Assembly: GCF_900215145.1 (NCBI RefSeq)
Contig: NZ_OBDO01000001.1
Span: 124,001 to 188,000, forward strand
DNA: 64,000 nucleotides
Source: Geodermatophilus sabuli
Lineage (GTDB): Bacteria > Actinomycetota > Actinomycetes > Mycobacteriales > Geodermatophilaceae
Direction: 5' to 3'
This document shows, in pieces, positions 1 through 8,863 of the stretch. Position 1 is the first letter of the stretch; every line of letters begins with the position of its first letter. Both the position numbers and the translations under genes were made by a program. The notes beneath the pieces were generated by a model, which did no database searches, had not been told where the DNA came from, and worked only from the letters and a program-made list of their open reading frames with translations.

Positions 1-2
1 CG

Positions 3-593
3 GGCGTGCCGCGGGCCCTGCTGCTGGACGCACTGCACAGCCGGGTCGCGCGGTTCCTCGCCCACCCGGCGTTCACGCTGCCGCTGTTCCTGGCCAGCCT
101 CTACGGCGTCTACTTCACGCCCGTCTTCGACGCGCTCATGGACGACCCGGTCGGGCACCAGTTCATGCTCGCCCACTTCACGGTGACCGGGCTGCTGTTC
201 TTCGGCCCGATCCTCGGTCAGGACCCCTGGCCCCGGACCACCGGCCACGGCGGCCGCTTGCTGGAGCTGCTCATCCCGATGCCGCTGCACGCCTTCTTCG
301 GCGTCGCCGTGATGATGTCCACCTCGCTGGTCGTGGGGACCTTCGCCAACCCGCCGTCCGGCTGGGGCGTGGACCCGCTCGGGGACCAGAGCACCGCCGG
401 CAGCATCGCATGGTCCTTCGGTGAGCTGCCGACGGTCTTCGTCATGATCGTGGTGCTGTTCTCCTGGATGGGGTCCGAGGAGCGCCGGGCCCAGCGGATC
501 GACCGCACCGCCGTCCGCACCGAGGACGCCGAGCTGGAGGCCTACAACCAGCGCCTGCGCGCCATGGCGGCGAGGGGCGGCGCCGGCAACTGA
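3..593 (+). CDS. CtaG-type cytochrome c oxidase assembly protein, C-terminal part
   Basis: The frame is open at the left edge, so only the last 196 residues are seen. They contain about four hydrophobic helices and the pattern of caa3-type CtaG proteins: a His-rich helix (LAHFTVTG) followed by GPILG, then PMPLHAFFG. In this family the protein is a membrane factor for copper delivery or assembly of cytochrome c oxidase; in actinobacteria it is often fused behind a CopD-like domain, which would lie outside the window. The tail is hydrophilic. The ctaD gene 4.4 kb downstream fits the role but is not in the same operon. Confidence 0.75.
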   Translation, partial: GVPRALLLDALHSRVARFLAHPAFTLPLFLASLYGVYFTPVFDALMDDPVGHQFMLAHFTVTGLLFFGPILGQDPWPRTTGHGGRLLELLIPMPLHAFFGVAVMMSTSLVVGTFANPPSGWGVDPLGDQSTAGSIAWSFGELPTVFVMIVVLFSWMGSEERRAQRIDRTAVRTEDAELEAYNQRLRAMAARGGAGN

Positions 594-619
594 CGCACGG
601 CGTCCTCCCGCAGCGCAGC

Positions 620-655
620 GCGTCCTCCCTCACGGCCCGCGGTGAGGGAGGACGC
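620..655. terminator. Hairpin between convergent genes
   Basis: A 14-bp perfect stem (620-633 with 642-655) has an 8-nt loop. It lies between the CtaG-type gene and the convergent MFS gene, so it can stop transcription from both sides. There is no clear U-tract, as is common for actinobacterial terminators. Confidence 0.65.
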
Positions 656-689
656 ACCCCGAGCAGGTCACCTGGTCGTGGCCGGCTGC

Positions 690-2237
690 TCAGCCGACGT
701 GGACGACGGCGTCGCTGTCGGCCGGGAGGTCCTCCTTGGTGGCCTTGATCAGCACCGCGGAGACCAGCGCACCCAGGACCAGCAGCGCCGCCGCCCAGGT
801 GAAGGCCGTGGTGTAGCCCTCGACCTGCGCCTGCAGCGCCACGGCCGGGTCCTGCGGGTCGCCCCCCGAGGTGGCGACGTCGGTCATGTAGTCGGTGATG
901 GCACCCACGGACAGCGTCGCCAGGAGCGCCGTGCCGATCGAGGCGCCGACCTGCTGGGTGGCGTTGAGCACGGCGCTGGCCGCGCCGGCGTCGTGCGCAC
1001 CAGCCCCCACCAGGGCGAGGTTGGACAGCGGCACGAAGGTGAAGCCGAGGCCCAGGCCGAGCAGCACCTGGCCGGGGAACGCCAGCGACCAGAAGCCGCT
1101 GTCGACGGCGAGGAACGACAGGACGAACAGGCCCGAGGCGGCCAGCAGGCCACCGAGCACCATCAGCGGCTTCGGGCCGACCTTGACCACGAGCGCGCTC
1201 GCCGCACCGGCGGAGACGAGCACGCCCAGGGTCACCGGCAGTGAGGCGATGCCGGCGTGCACCGGCTTGTACTCCAGCACCTGCTGGAAGTACAGGCTCA
1301 GGAAGAAGAAGGCGCCGATCAGACCGGCGCCGACCAGCGTCGAGGTCAGGTAGGCCCCGCCCCGGTTGCGGTCCAGGATGATCCGCATCGGCAGCAGCGG
1401 GTTGCGGATCCGCAGCTCCAGGACGACGAACGCCGCGACCAGCACCACGCCGACCACGATGAACGCCAGCGCGGCCGGGTCGGTCCAGCCGCTGTCGGTG
1501 CTGCCGGCGGCCGCGTTCTCCTGCGACTTCTCCGCGACCTGGGTGAAGCCGTAGACGAACGACGCGATGCCCGCGGTGACCAGGACGGCGCCGGGGATGT
1601 CGTAGCTCGTGTCACCCGGCGCGCGGCTCTCGGGCACGATCGGGATGGCCGCGACGATGGCGACGATCGCCACCGGCAGGTTCACCCAGAAGCACCACCG
1701 CCAGTCGGCGTACTCGGTGAGCACGCCGCCGAGCAGCAGGCCGACCGCCGAACCGCCCCCGGCGATCGCGCCGTAGACGGCGAACGCCTTCGCCCGCTCC
1801 CTGGCGTCGGTGAAGAGCACGGTCAGCAGGGCCAGCGAGGCCGGCGCCAGCAGCGCGCCGAAGGCTCCCTGCAGGGCGCGGGCACCGAAGAGCATCGCCT
1901 CGTTCTGCGCGATGCCGCCGAGGGCGGAGGCGACGGCGAAACCACCGGCGCCGACGAGGTAGGTGCGCTTGCGGCCCCAGAAGTCGGCGATCCGCCCGCC
2001 CAGCAGCAGGAAGCCGCCGAAGGTGAGCGTGTAGGCGGTGACGATCCACTGCTGGCTGGCGGCGCTGATCTGCAGGTCGGCGGACACGGCCGGCAGCGCG
2101 ATGTTGACGATGGTGGCGTCGAGGATGACCAGGAGGACGGTGACGGCGATGACCGCCAGGGCCAGCCACCGCCTCGGGTACGGCTCCTCGCCGACGTGGC
2201 CGGCGCCGGAGGCGCGCGTGGACATGGGGTCAGTCAT
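690..2237 (-). CDS. MFS drug exporter, DHA2 (14-helix, EmrB/QacA-like)
   Basis: The 515-residue membrane protein has the length and helix count of the DHA2 proton-coupled exporters. It shows the loop 2-3 signature (RIADFWGRKR) and a Gly-rich antiporter motif C region (AGGGSAVGLLLGG) in the fifth helix. The start at 2237 is chosen because GAGGACC lies a few bases upstream; an in-frame GTG further upstream would add 45 residues of no hydrophobic character and run into the divergent gene. The substrate cannot be read from the sequence; drugs or small organic molecules are typical. No regulator gene adjoins it. Confidence 0.85.
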   Translation of the reverse strand: MTDPMSTRASGAGHVGEEPYPRRWLALAVIAVTVLLVILDATIVNIALPAVSADLQISAASQQWIVTAYTLTFGGFLLLGGRIADFWGRKRTYLVGAGGFAVASALGGIAQNEAMLFGARALQGAFGALLAPASLALLTVLFTDARERAKAFAVYGAIAGGGSAVGLLLGGVLTEYADWRWCFWVNLPVAIVAIVAAIPIVPESRAPGDTSYDIPGAVLVTAGIASFVYGFTQVAEKSQENAAAGSTDSGWTDPAALAFIVVGVVLVAAFVVLELRIRNPLLPMRIILDRNRGGAYLTSTLVGAGLIGAFFFLSLYFQQVLEYKPVHAGIASLPVTLGVLVSAGAASALVVKVGPKPLMVLGGLLAASGLFVLSFLAVDSGFWSLAFPGQVLLGLGLGFTFVPLSNLALVGAGAHDAGAASAVLNATQQVGASIGTALLATLSVGAITDYMTDVATSGGDPQDPAVALQAQVEGYTTAFTWAAALLVLGALVSAVLIKATKEDLPADSDAVVHVG

Positions 2238-2328
2238 GGGTGGTCCTCGAGAGGTCGTGCGGGAGGGGGCGGCGACGGCGGCCGCTGTGCGGCGACTGCG
2301 GAACCTAGCTGCCTGCGACCATGTCGGC

Positions 2329-2832
2329 GTGCCGATTTCCCTGGTGTTCACCTCGGACACGCACGTCCCCAAGCGTGCGCGTGACCTACCTCATGTCCTG
2401 TGGGCCGCGATCGAGGCCGCCGACGTCGTCGTGCACGCCGGGGACTGGGTGGACGTCGCGCTCCTGGACCGGATGGAGGAGCGCTCCCGGCGGCTGCTCG
2501 CGGTCCACGGCAACAACGACCACGGGGCGCTGCGCGAGCGGCTGCCGGAGGTGGCCCGCGCGGAGATCGAGGGCATCCGGCTGGCCGTCGTCCACGAGAC
2601 GGGGGACCGCACGGGGCGCGAGGCGCGCTGCGCCGCCCGGTTCCCCGACACCGACCTGCTGGTCTTCGGGCACAGCCACATCCCCTGGGACACCACCGCC
2701 GGCACGGGGCTGCGGCTGCTCAACCCCGGGTCGCCGACCGACCGCCGTCGGCAGCCGCACGGCACGTTCGTCACCGCGCTGGCGGCCGGGGGCCGGCTCC
2801 ACGACGTGACCTTCCACCCGGTCCCGAGGTGA
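2329..2832 (+). CDS. YfcE/MJ0936-type metallophosphoesterase
   Basis: This 167-residue protein carries the dimetal phosphoesterase motifs in order: DTH near residue 9, GDW near 38, GNND near 60 and GHSH near 110. Small proteins of this family hydrolyse phosphodiesters in vitro with Mn2+; the cellular substrate is usually unknown. GTG at 2329 is preferred because the conserved first strand begins immediately after it. The stop overlaps the next start by 4 nt (GTGA), so it is the first gene of a three-gene operon with the MFS and methyltransferase genes. Confidence 0.85.
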   Translation: MPISLVFTSDTHVPKRARDLPHVLWAAIEAADVVVHAGDWVDVALLDRMEERSRRLLAVHGNNDHGALRERLPEVARAEIEGIRLAVVHETGDRTGREARCAARFPDTDLLVFGHSHIPWDTTAGTGLRLLNPGSPTDRRRQPHGTFVTALAAGGRLHDVTFHPVPR

Positions 2833-4058
2833 CGGGAGAGGACGCCGCCCCCTCCCGCTGGCGCCACCTCGGGGTGGGCCTGGTCGGGCTCGTCGCCGCC
2901 TGCGCGGCCCAGAACGGGCTGCCGTTCCTCACCGTGGCGCTGCGGGCGGAGGGGCTGAGCCTCGCCACGATCAGCCTGCTGGTCAGCGCGCCCGTCGCGG
3001 GGCTCGTGCTGACGTTGCTGCTGTGGGGCGCGCTCGCCGACCGGTACGGCGAGCGGCTCGTCCTGACCTCGGGGCTCGCGATCGCCGCGGTCGCGCTCGC
3101 CGGCGCGGCGTCGTCGGGTGCGCCCCTTCCCCTGGGGCTGTGGCTGCTGCTGGCCGGGGCCGGCAGCGCCTCGGTGCACGCGGCGAGCGGGCGGCTGGTG
3201 CTGGGCTGGTTCCCCGCCCGCCAGCGCGGTCTGGCGATGGGGATCCGGCAGATGGGGCAGCCGATCGGTGTCGGCGTGGCGGCGCTGGTCCTCCCGCGGC
3301 TGGCGGGCGGCGGTACGGGCGGGGCGTTCGCCTTCCTCGCCGCCGGGTGCGGGCTGGCCGCGGTCCTGATCGGCATGCTGGTCCGCGACCCGGCGCGACC
3401 GGAGCCGGCGGCCGGCGGTTCCCGCGCGGTCTCGCCCTACCGGTCGCCGGTGCTGTGGCGGGTGCACGCGGCGAGCACGCTCCTCGTCGTCCCCCAGTTC
3501 GTCGTGGCCGCCTTCGCCTTCGACTACCTCGTCCGGGAGGGAGGGTGGGCGGCGACGGCCGCCGGGACGCTGCTCGCGGTCACCCAGCTCGGCGGTGCCG
3601 CCGCCCGGCTGGGAGCCGGCGCGTGGTCGGACCGGGTGGGCAGCCGGCTCCACCCCCTCCGGCTGCTCGCCCTTGCCGGAGCGGTCGTCGGCACCCTCCT
3701 GGCGGGTGTCGCCGCCCTGACCCCGGCGGTCCTCGGGCCCGCCGCGGCCGCGGCCGCCGTGGTCCTGGCGACGGTGGTGACCGTGAGTCCCAACGGAGTG
3801 GCGTTCACCTCGGTGGCCGAGCAGGCCGGGGCCGGCTGGGCCGGCCGGGCCCTGGGCGCGCACAACACCGCGCAGAACCTGTCGGCCGCGGCGACCGTGC
3901 CACTGGTCGCGCTGCTCGTCGAGGACGGCCCCGGCTACCCCGCCGCCTTCGCCGCGGGTGCCGCCGCCGCTGCCGTGGCCGTCGGCGTCGTGCCCGGACG
4001 GGCGGCGGAGCGCCTCGGGACCCCTGCCGCCCGGCCCGGCGCGGTAGCGGCCCGGTGA
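2829..4058 (+). CDS. MFS transporter (12-helix type)
   Basis: The 409-residue protein is strongly hydrophobic, with the MFS motif A variant LADRYGERL between helices 2 and 3 and a second half repeating the fold (WSDRVGSRL). The mid-loop around residue 190 is short. The GTG start overlaps the stop of the phosphoesterase gene and its own stop overlaps the next start, so translation is probably coupled throughout. The substrate is unknown; helix 5 has GIRQMGQPIG, a pattern seen in nitrate/formate-type and general exporters, which is not enough to assign one. Confidence 0.82.
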   Translation: MTGEDAAPSRWRHLGVGLVGLVAACAAQNGLPFLTVALRAEGLSLATISLLVSAPVAGLVLTLLLWGALADRYGERLVLTSGLAIAAVALAGAASSGAPLPLGLWLLLAGAGSASVHAASGRLVLGWFPARQRGLAMGIRQMGQPIGVGVAALVLPRLAGGGTGGAFAFLAAGCGLAAVLIGMLVRDPARPEPAAGGSRAVSPYRSPVLWRVHAASTLLVVPQFVVAAFAFDYLVREGGWAATAAGTLLAVTQLGGAAARLGAGAWSDRVGSRLHPLRLLALAGAVVGTLLAGVAALTPAVLGPAAAAAAVVLATVVTVSPNGVAFTSVAEQAGAGWAGRALGAHNTAQNLSAAATVPLVALLVEDGPGYPAAFAAGAAAAAVAVGVVPGRAAERLGTPAARPGAVAAR

Positions 4059-4921
4059 GCGCCCGCCGGCCCTGGCCGCCGCGCGCGGTCGACCTGCTGG
4101 CCTGCCCCGTCTGCGGCGCGCCGCTGTCGTCCCTGCCCGACGACGCCGGCCTGCGCTGCCCCGCGGGTCACGCGTTCGACCGCGCCCGGCAGGGCCACGT
4201 CACCCTGCTGCCCCCGGGGCACGTCCCGCCGTCCGGCGACTCCGCGGCGATGGTCGCCGACCGGGTCGCCTTCCTGGCGGCGGGGCACTACGCCGGCATC
4301 ACCGCCGCCCTGGCCGACGCCGTCGCCGCCGGGGACGGCGCCCCGCCGAGGGCCCTGCTGGACCTCGGCGGTGGGACCGGGCAGCACCTGGCCGGCGTCC
4401 TCGACCGCCTGCCCGACGCGGTCGGCGTCGTCCTCGACTCCTCCCGGTACGCGGCGCGGCGGGCCGCCGGTGTCCACCCACGGGCGGTCGCCGTCGTCGC
4501 CGACTCCTGGGCGCGGCTCCCGGTGCGGGACGCCGTCGTCGACCGGGTGCTCGTCGTGTTCGCTCCCCGCAACGGGCCGGAGACCGCCCGCGTGCTGCGC
4601 CCGGGCGGCCGGCTGGTGGTCGTGACGCCCGCCGCCGACCACCTCGCCGAGCTGGTCGAGCCGCTCGGGCTGCTCCGGGTCGACCCGGACAAGGCCCGCC
4701 GGCTCACCACCACCCTGGAGCCGCACCTGCGGCCGGTCGCCGCCGTCGGGCACCGGACGCGGCTGGAGCTGGACGGGGTCGCGGTCGCCACCCTCGTCGG
4801 CATGGGCCCGCACGCCCGCCACCTCACACCCGGCGACCTCGCGACGGCCGTCGCCGCCCTCCCGGACCGCACGGCGGTGACGGTGTCGGTCGACGTCACC
4901 AGCTGGGTCCGGGACGGCTGA
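4055..4921 (+). CDS. RlmA-like 23S rRNA (guanine-N1) methyltransferase
   Basis: The 288-residue protein starts with a zinc finger (C17, C20, C35, H39), as in RlmA(I) and RlmA(II)/TlrB, then has a Rossmann SAM-binding fold with LLDLGGGTG near residue 105 and LRPGGRLVVV near 190. RlmA(I) methylates G745 and RlmA(II) G748 of 23S rRNA; the latter gives resistance to tylosin-type macrolides in Streptomyces. Which base is modified here cannot be decided from sequence. GTG at 4055 overlaps the upstream stop. The MFS gene in the same operon makes a self-resistance module conceivable, but that is speculation. Confidence 0.8.
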   Translation: MSARRPWPPRAVDLLACPVCGAPLSSLPDDAGLRCPAGHAFDRARQGHVTLLPPGHVPPSGDSAAMVADRVAFLAAGHYAGITAALADAVAAGDGAPPRALLDLGGGTGQHLAGVLDRLPDAVGVVLDSSRYAARRAAGVHPRAVAVVADSWARLPVRDAVVDRVLVVFAPRNGPETARVLRPGGRLVVVTPAADHLAELVEPLGLLRVDPDKARRLTTTLEPHLRPVAAVGHRTRLELDGVAVATLVGMGPHARHLTPGDLATAVAALPDRTAVTVSVDVTSWVRDG

Positions 4922-5034
4922 CCGTGCGTCCCCGGTCACGATCCGGCAACGGTCGGAGCCGGGGTCACGCGGCACCGGCCAGCGGGGGCGGCGCGCCCCC
5001 CACCGTCGGCAGGAGGTGACGCCGAGGCACCGTC

Positions 5035-5040
5035 TAAGCT
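5035..5040 (+). promoter_or_regulatory. -10 hexamer of ctaD, leaderless
   Basis: TAAGCT ends 6 nt before the GTG start of ctaD, so transcription should begin on or beside the start codon. AGGAGGT at about 5011 is too far upstream (about 30 nt) to serve as a ribosome binding site. Confidence 0.55.
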
Positions 5041-5046
5041 GCGGCC

Positions 5047-6798
5047 GTGACGATCGCACCGGCGCCGATCGTGAGCCGGCCGAGCCCGGCTCACGAGGTC
5101 GAGAAGGGCTCGCGGCTCTCGAACCTGCTGCGGACCACCGACCACAAGACCATCGGCCTCATGTACCTGGCCACCTCGTTCGCATGGTTCCTGCTGGGCG
5201 GGCTGATGGCCATGCTCATCCGTGGGGAGCTGGCCCAGCCGGGCCTGCAGTTCCTCTCCCCGGAGCAGTACAACCAGCTGTTCACCATGCACGGCACGGT
5301 GATGCTGCTGATGTTCGCGACGCCGCTGTTCTTCGCCTTCGGCAACCTGATCATGCCGCTGCAGATCGGCGCCCCGGACGTCGCGTTCCCGCGGCTGAAC
5401 GCCTTCTCCTTCTGGCTGTTCCTGCTCGGGTCGATCGTCGCCCTGTCGGGCTTCCTGACCCCCGGCGGCGCCGCGGACTTCGGCTGGACGGCCTACACCC
5501 CGCTGTCGGACGTCACGAACTCACCGGGCGCCGGCGGCAACCTGTGGATCACCGGCCTGGCGGTCAGCGGTCTGGGCACGATCCTGGGTGGCGTCAACTT
5601 CACCGCGACGATCGTCTGTCTGCGCGCACCCGGGATGACGCTGTTCCGGATGCCGATCTTCACCTGGAACGCGCTGGTGACCAGCATCCTGATCCTGCTG
5701 GCCTTCCCGATCCTCACCGCCGCGCTGCTGGCCCTGCTGGCCGACCGCAACCTCGGTGCGCTGATCTACTCCGAGGAGAACGGCGGGGCGCTGCTGTGGC
5801 AGCACCTGTTCTGGTTCTTCGGGCACCCCGAGGTCTACATCATCGCGCTGCCGTTCTTCGGCATCATCACCGAGGTCATCCCGGTGTTCAGCCGCAAGCC
5901 GCTGTTCGGCTACAAGGGCATGGTCTTCGCCACCCTGGCCATCGGCGCCCTGTCGCTGACCGTGTGGGCGCACCACATGTACGCCACCGGTGCGGTGCTG
6001 CTGCCGTTCTTCGCCTTCCTGACCTACCTGATCGCCGTGCCGACCGGCATCAAGTTCTTCAACTGGATCGGCACCATGTGGCGGGGGCAGCTGACCTTCG
6101 AGACGCCGATGCTGTTCTCGGTCGGCTTCATGGTCACGTTCCTGCTCGGTGGCCTGACCGGCGTGCTGTTGGCCAGCCCGCCGCTGGACTGGCACGTGTC
6201 CGACTCGTACTTCGTCGTGGCCCACTTCCACTACGTCGTCTTCGGGACCGTGGTGTTCGCCGCCTACGCCGGCATCTACTTCTGGTTCCCGAAGATGTGC
6301 GGCCGGATGATGGACGAGCGGCTGGGCAAGCTGCACTTCTGGCTGACCTTCATCGGCTTCCACGGCACGTTCCTCGTCCAGCACTGGCTGGGCAACGAGG
6401 GCATGCCGCGCCGGTACGTCAACTACCTGCCCACCGACGGGTTCACCACGCTGAACACGATCTCGACGATCTTCTCGTTCGTGCTCGGCGCCTCGACGAT
6501 CCCGTTCCTGTTCAACGTCTTCAAGTCATGGCGCTTCGGGGCCCTCGCCGTGCGCGACGACCCCTGGGGTCACGGGAACTCCCTGGAGTGGGCGACGTCG
6601 TCGCCGCCGCCGCGGCACAACTTCACCGAGATCCCGAAGATCCGCTCGGAGCGGCCCGCGTTCGAGGCGCACTACCCGCACCTGCTGGAGCGCCTGCAGC
6701 GCGAGGCGCACGCCGGCAATCGACACGAGCCCTACGCCTCCGAGCTGGGTGGCACGGGCGGCCAGCGGCAGGGGCCGAACGACCCCGACCCGAGCTGA
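5047..6798 (+). CDS. ctaD: Cytochrome c oxidase subunit I
   Basis: The 583-residue membrane protein is the catalytic subunit of the aa3-type terminal oxidase, reducing O2 to water in the plasma membrane. It has about 12 helices and all heme and copper ligands expected: HGTVM (low-spin heme His), GHPEVY (CuB His and the cross-linked Tyr), the HH pair of AHHMY, and HFHY (the last heme ligands). Start GTG 5047 gives the family-typical N-terminus ending in [10 protein letters not shown]. It is a single-gene unit here; other cta genes are elsewhere. A hairpin follows at 6843. Confidence 0.97.
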   Translation: MTIAPAPIVSRPSPAHEVEKGSRLSNLLRTTDHKTIGLMYLATSFAWFLLGGLMAMLIRGELAQPGLQFLSPEQYNQLFTMHGTVMLLMFATPLFFAFGNLIMPLQIGAPDVAFPRLNAFSFWLFLLGSIVALSGFLTPGGAADFGWTAYTPLSDVTNSPGAGGNLWITGLAVSGLGTILGGVNFTATIVCLRAPGMTLFRMPIFTWNALVTSILILLAFPILTAALLALLADRNLGALIYSEENGGALLWQHLFWFFGHPEVYIIALPFFGIITEVIPVFSRKPLFGYKGMVFATLAIGALSLTVWAHHMYATGAVLLPFFAFLTYLIAVPTGIKFFNWIGTMWRGQLTFETPMLFSVGFMVTFLLGGLTGVLLASPPLDWHVSDSYFVVAHFHYVVFGTVVFAAYAGIYFWFPKMCGRMMDERLGKLHFWLTFIGFHGTFLVQHWLGNEGMPRRYVNYLPTDGFTTLNTISTIFSFVLGASTIPFLFNVFKSWRFGALAVRDDPWGHGNSLEWATSSPPPRHNFTEIPKIRSERPAFEAHYPHLLERLQREAHAGNRHEPYASELGGTGGQRQGPNDPDPS

Positions 6799-6842
6799 GC
6801 ACGTCCCCTCCGCGCCCGACTCGCCCGGAGGGGGGCTCCCCG

Positions 6843-6878
6843 CGACGCCCCGTCGGCCAACCGGCCGGCGGGGCGTCG
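6843..6878 (+). terminator. Terminator after ctaD
   Basis: A 16-bp stem with one G-T pair (6843-6858 with 6863-6878) closes a 4-nt loop, 45 nt after the ctaD stop and before the serB promoter. Confidence 0.65.
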
Positions 6879-6931
6879 TCGTGTCCGGGGCGGTTCACGG
6901 ACCCCCCGGGCCCGTGGGGCACGATGGCGCG

Positions 6932-8191
6932 GTGCCGCTCGACCCCACTCCCCGGACGACGTCGGACCCCTGCCCCGCGGTCCCCCGGGCGCTGCTGACC
7001 GTCACCGGGGAGGACCACCCCGGGGTGACGGCGCGGCTGTTCACCGCCCTGGCCGACGCCGGTGAGGGGCGACGCGCGATCGAGGTGGCCGACGTCGAGC
7101 AGGTCGTCGTCCACGGTCAGCTGGTGCTGGGCGTGGAGGTCACCGCCGTCGCGCTCGACGGCGGTGCGCCGGTGGACGAGGCGGCCTTCCTGGACCGGCT
7201 GACCCGGCTCGCGGCCGAGGTCGCCGCAGCGACGGGCATGCAGGTGCAGGTCGACTCCGTCACCGAGCAGCGCGGCCCGGGTGGGCGGGCGCACCACGTC
7301 ATCGTGCTCGGCCGCCCCGTGCCGCCCGCAGCCGTTGCCGGGGCCGCGTCGGCGATCGCCGGCATCGGCGGCAACATCGACGCCATCCGCCGGCTGTCGG
7401 ACTACCCCGTCACCAGCTTCGAGCTCACCGTCAGCGGGGCGGAGTCCACCGAGCTGCGCACCGCCCTCGCCTCCGTCGCGGCCACGACCGGCGCCGACAT
7501 CGCCGTGGAGCAGGTGGGCCTGGCCCGCCGCAGCAAGCGGCTGATCGTGCTCGACGTCGACTCCACGCTCGTCCGCGGCGAGGTCATCGACGAACTGGCG
7601 GCGCGCGCCGGCCGGGCCTCGGAGGTCGCCCGCATCACCGCCGCCGCCATGAACGGCGAGCTGGACTTCGCCGAGTCGCTGCGGGCCCGGGTCGGAGCCC
7701 TGGCCGGGCTGCCGGTCTCGGTGCTGGACGAGGTGCGCGAGCACCTGGTGCTGACCCCCGGCGCGCGCACGCTGATCCGGACGCTGAAGCGGCTCGGGTT
7801 CCGCTGCGGCATCGTCAGTGGGGGGTTCACGCAGATCACCGACCCGCTCGCCGCCCAGCTCGGGCTGGACTTCGCGGCGGCCAACACCCTCGAGGTGGCC
7901 GACGGGTGCCTCACCGGAGGGCTGGTGGGCGAGATCGTGGACCGGGCCGGCAAGGCGCGGGCACTGGCCCGCTTCGCCGACCAGTACGGCATCCCGCTGG
8001 ACCAGACGGTGGCCGTGGGGGACGGCGCCAACGACCTGGACATGCTGAGCGCCGCCGGGCTCGGCATCGCCTTCAACGCCAAGCCCTACGTCCGGGAGCA
8101 GGCGCACACCGCTCTCAACCAGCCCTACCTGGACGCGGTCCTCCAGGTGCTCGGCTTCACCCGGGACGAGGTCCTCGACGCGGTGCCGTGA
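6932..8191 (+). CDS. serB: Phosphoserine phosphatase with ACT domains
   Basis: The 419-residue enzyme dephosphorylates O-phosphoserine, the last step of serine synthesis. Residues 20-190 are an ACT-type regulatory region (TVTGEDHPGVTARLF is the first strand and turn); the C-terminal half is a HAD phosphatase with DVDSTL (nucleophile Asp), SGGF, a conserved Lys and GDGANDLDM. GTG 6932 is chosen since CACGAT ends 6 nt before it, as at other leaderless starts here, and no earlier sequence looks coding. Mycobacterial SerB2 has the same ACT-HAD layout and is inhibited by serine; similar feedback is likely. Confidence 0.93.
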   Translation: MPLDPTPRTTSDPCPAVPRALLTVTGEDHPGVTARLFTALADAGEGRRAIEVADVEQVVVHGQLVLGVEVTAVALDGGAPVDEAAFLDRLTRLAAEVAAATGMQVQVDSVTEQRGPGGRAHHVIVLGRPVPPAAVAGAASAIAGIGGNIDAIRRLSDYPVTSFELTVSGAESTELRTALASVAATTGADIAVEQVGLARRSKRLIVLDVDSTLVRGEVIDELAARAGRASEVARITAAAMNGELDFAESLRARVGALAGLPVSVLDEVREHLVLTPGARTLIRTLKRLGFRCGIVSGGFTQITDPLAAQLGLDFAAANTLEVADGCLTGGLVGEIVDRAGKARALARFADQYGIPLDQTVAVGDGANDLDMLSAAGLGIAFNAKPYVREQAHTALNQPYLDAVLQVLGFTRDEVLDAVP

Positions 8192-8274
8192 GTGACCTGC
8201 CGGCCGGCCATCACGGCGCGGTGACCATCGATCCCCGTGCCCGGTCGGTCACGACGCCATGATCGCGGCGGGCC

Positions 8275-8850
8275 TCACCCCGGGCGGTGCACCGAGCCCT
8301 CCAGCTCGACGCCGGCGGTGCGGAGCTGGTCGAGGGCGGCCTCGGTGGTGGCCTCGCTGACGCCGGCCGTCAGTGGCAGCAGCACGCGGGTGGCAAAGCC
8401 CTCCCGGACGGCGTCCAGCGCGGTGGCCCGCACGCAGTGGTCGGTGGCGATGCCGACGACGTCCAGGACGTCCACGTCGTGCGCGCGCAGCCAGTCCGCC
8501 AGCGGCACGCCGCCCGCCCGGCCCTCGAAGCCGGAGTAGGCGGCGGCGTACTCGCCCTTGTCGAACACGGCCTCGAGGGGTTCACGGTCCAGCCGGGGGT
8601 GCAGCTCGACGCCGCCGGTCCCGACGACGCAGTGGCGGGGCCAGGTCTCGACGAAGTCCGGTGCGGCCGCGAAGTGGCCGCCCGGGTCGACGTGGTGGTC
8701 GCGGGTGGCGACCACGTGGGCGTAGTCGCCGCCGTGGCGGCGGACGTGCTCGCTGATCGCGGCCGCCACCGCCTCCCCGCCGGCGACAGCGAGGCTGCCG
8801 CCCTCGCAGAAGTCGTTCTGCACGTCGACCACCACCAGTGCGCGGGGCAT
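8275..8850 (-). CDS. pncA: Nicotinamidase
   Basis: The 191-residue cysteine hydrolase converts nicotinamide to nicotinate for NAD salvage. The catalytic triad is visible as D9, K98 and C139, and the metal ligands as D51, H53 and H59, nearly the numbering of the mycobacterial enzyme (D8, K96, C138; D49, H51, H57). A family-typical N-terminus (ALVVVDVQNDF) starts at the ATG at 8850, preceded by GAGGAGG. It lies 13 nt behind pncB on the same strand, so nicotinamide is turned into nicotinate and then nicotinate mononucleotide by one operon. Confidence 0.93.
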   Translation of the reverse strand: MPRALVVVDVQNDFCEGGSLAVAGGEAVAAAISEHVRRHGGDYAHVVATRDHHVDPGGHFAAAPDFVETWPRHCVVGTGGVELHPRLDREPLEAVFDKGEYAAAYSGFEGRAGGVPLADWLRAHDVDVLDVVGIATDHCVRATALDAVREGFATRVLLPLTAGVSEATTEAALDQLRTAGVELEGSVHRPG

Positions 8851-8863
8851 CGTCGATCCCTCC

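Noticed and set aside
642-2384. Long open frames on the plus strand opposite the DHA2 exporter gene
   Set aside because: They are mirror frames of a GC-rich gene, rich in Arg, Gly and Pro, with no domain pattern. The same applies to similar long antisense frames opposite ctaD, serB, the glycosyltransferase, the phytochrome and the proline genes.
2829-4921. Macrolide resistance island (methyltransferase plus exporter)
   Set aside because: The methyltransferase family includes housekeeping members, the exporter substrate is unknown, and there are no biosynthetic or mobile genes nearby; left as a remark only.
8192-8274. Terminator between serB and pncA
   Set aside because: Short GC palindromes exist but no stem longer than about six pairs, so nothing better than background.
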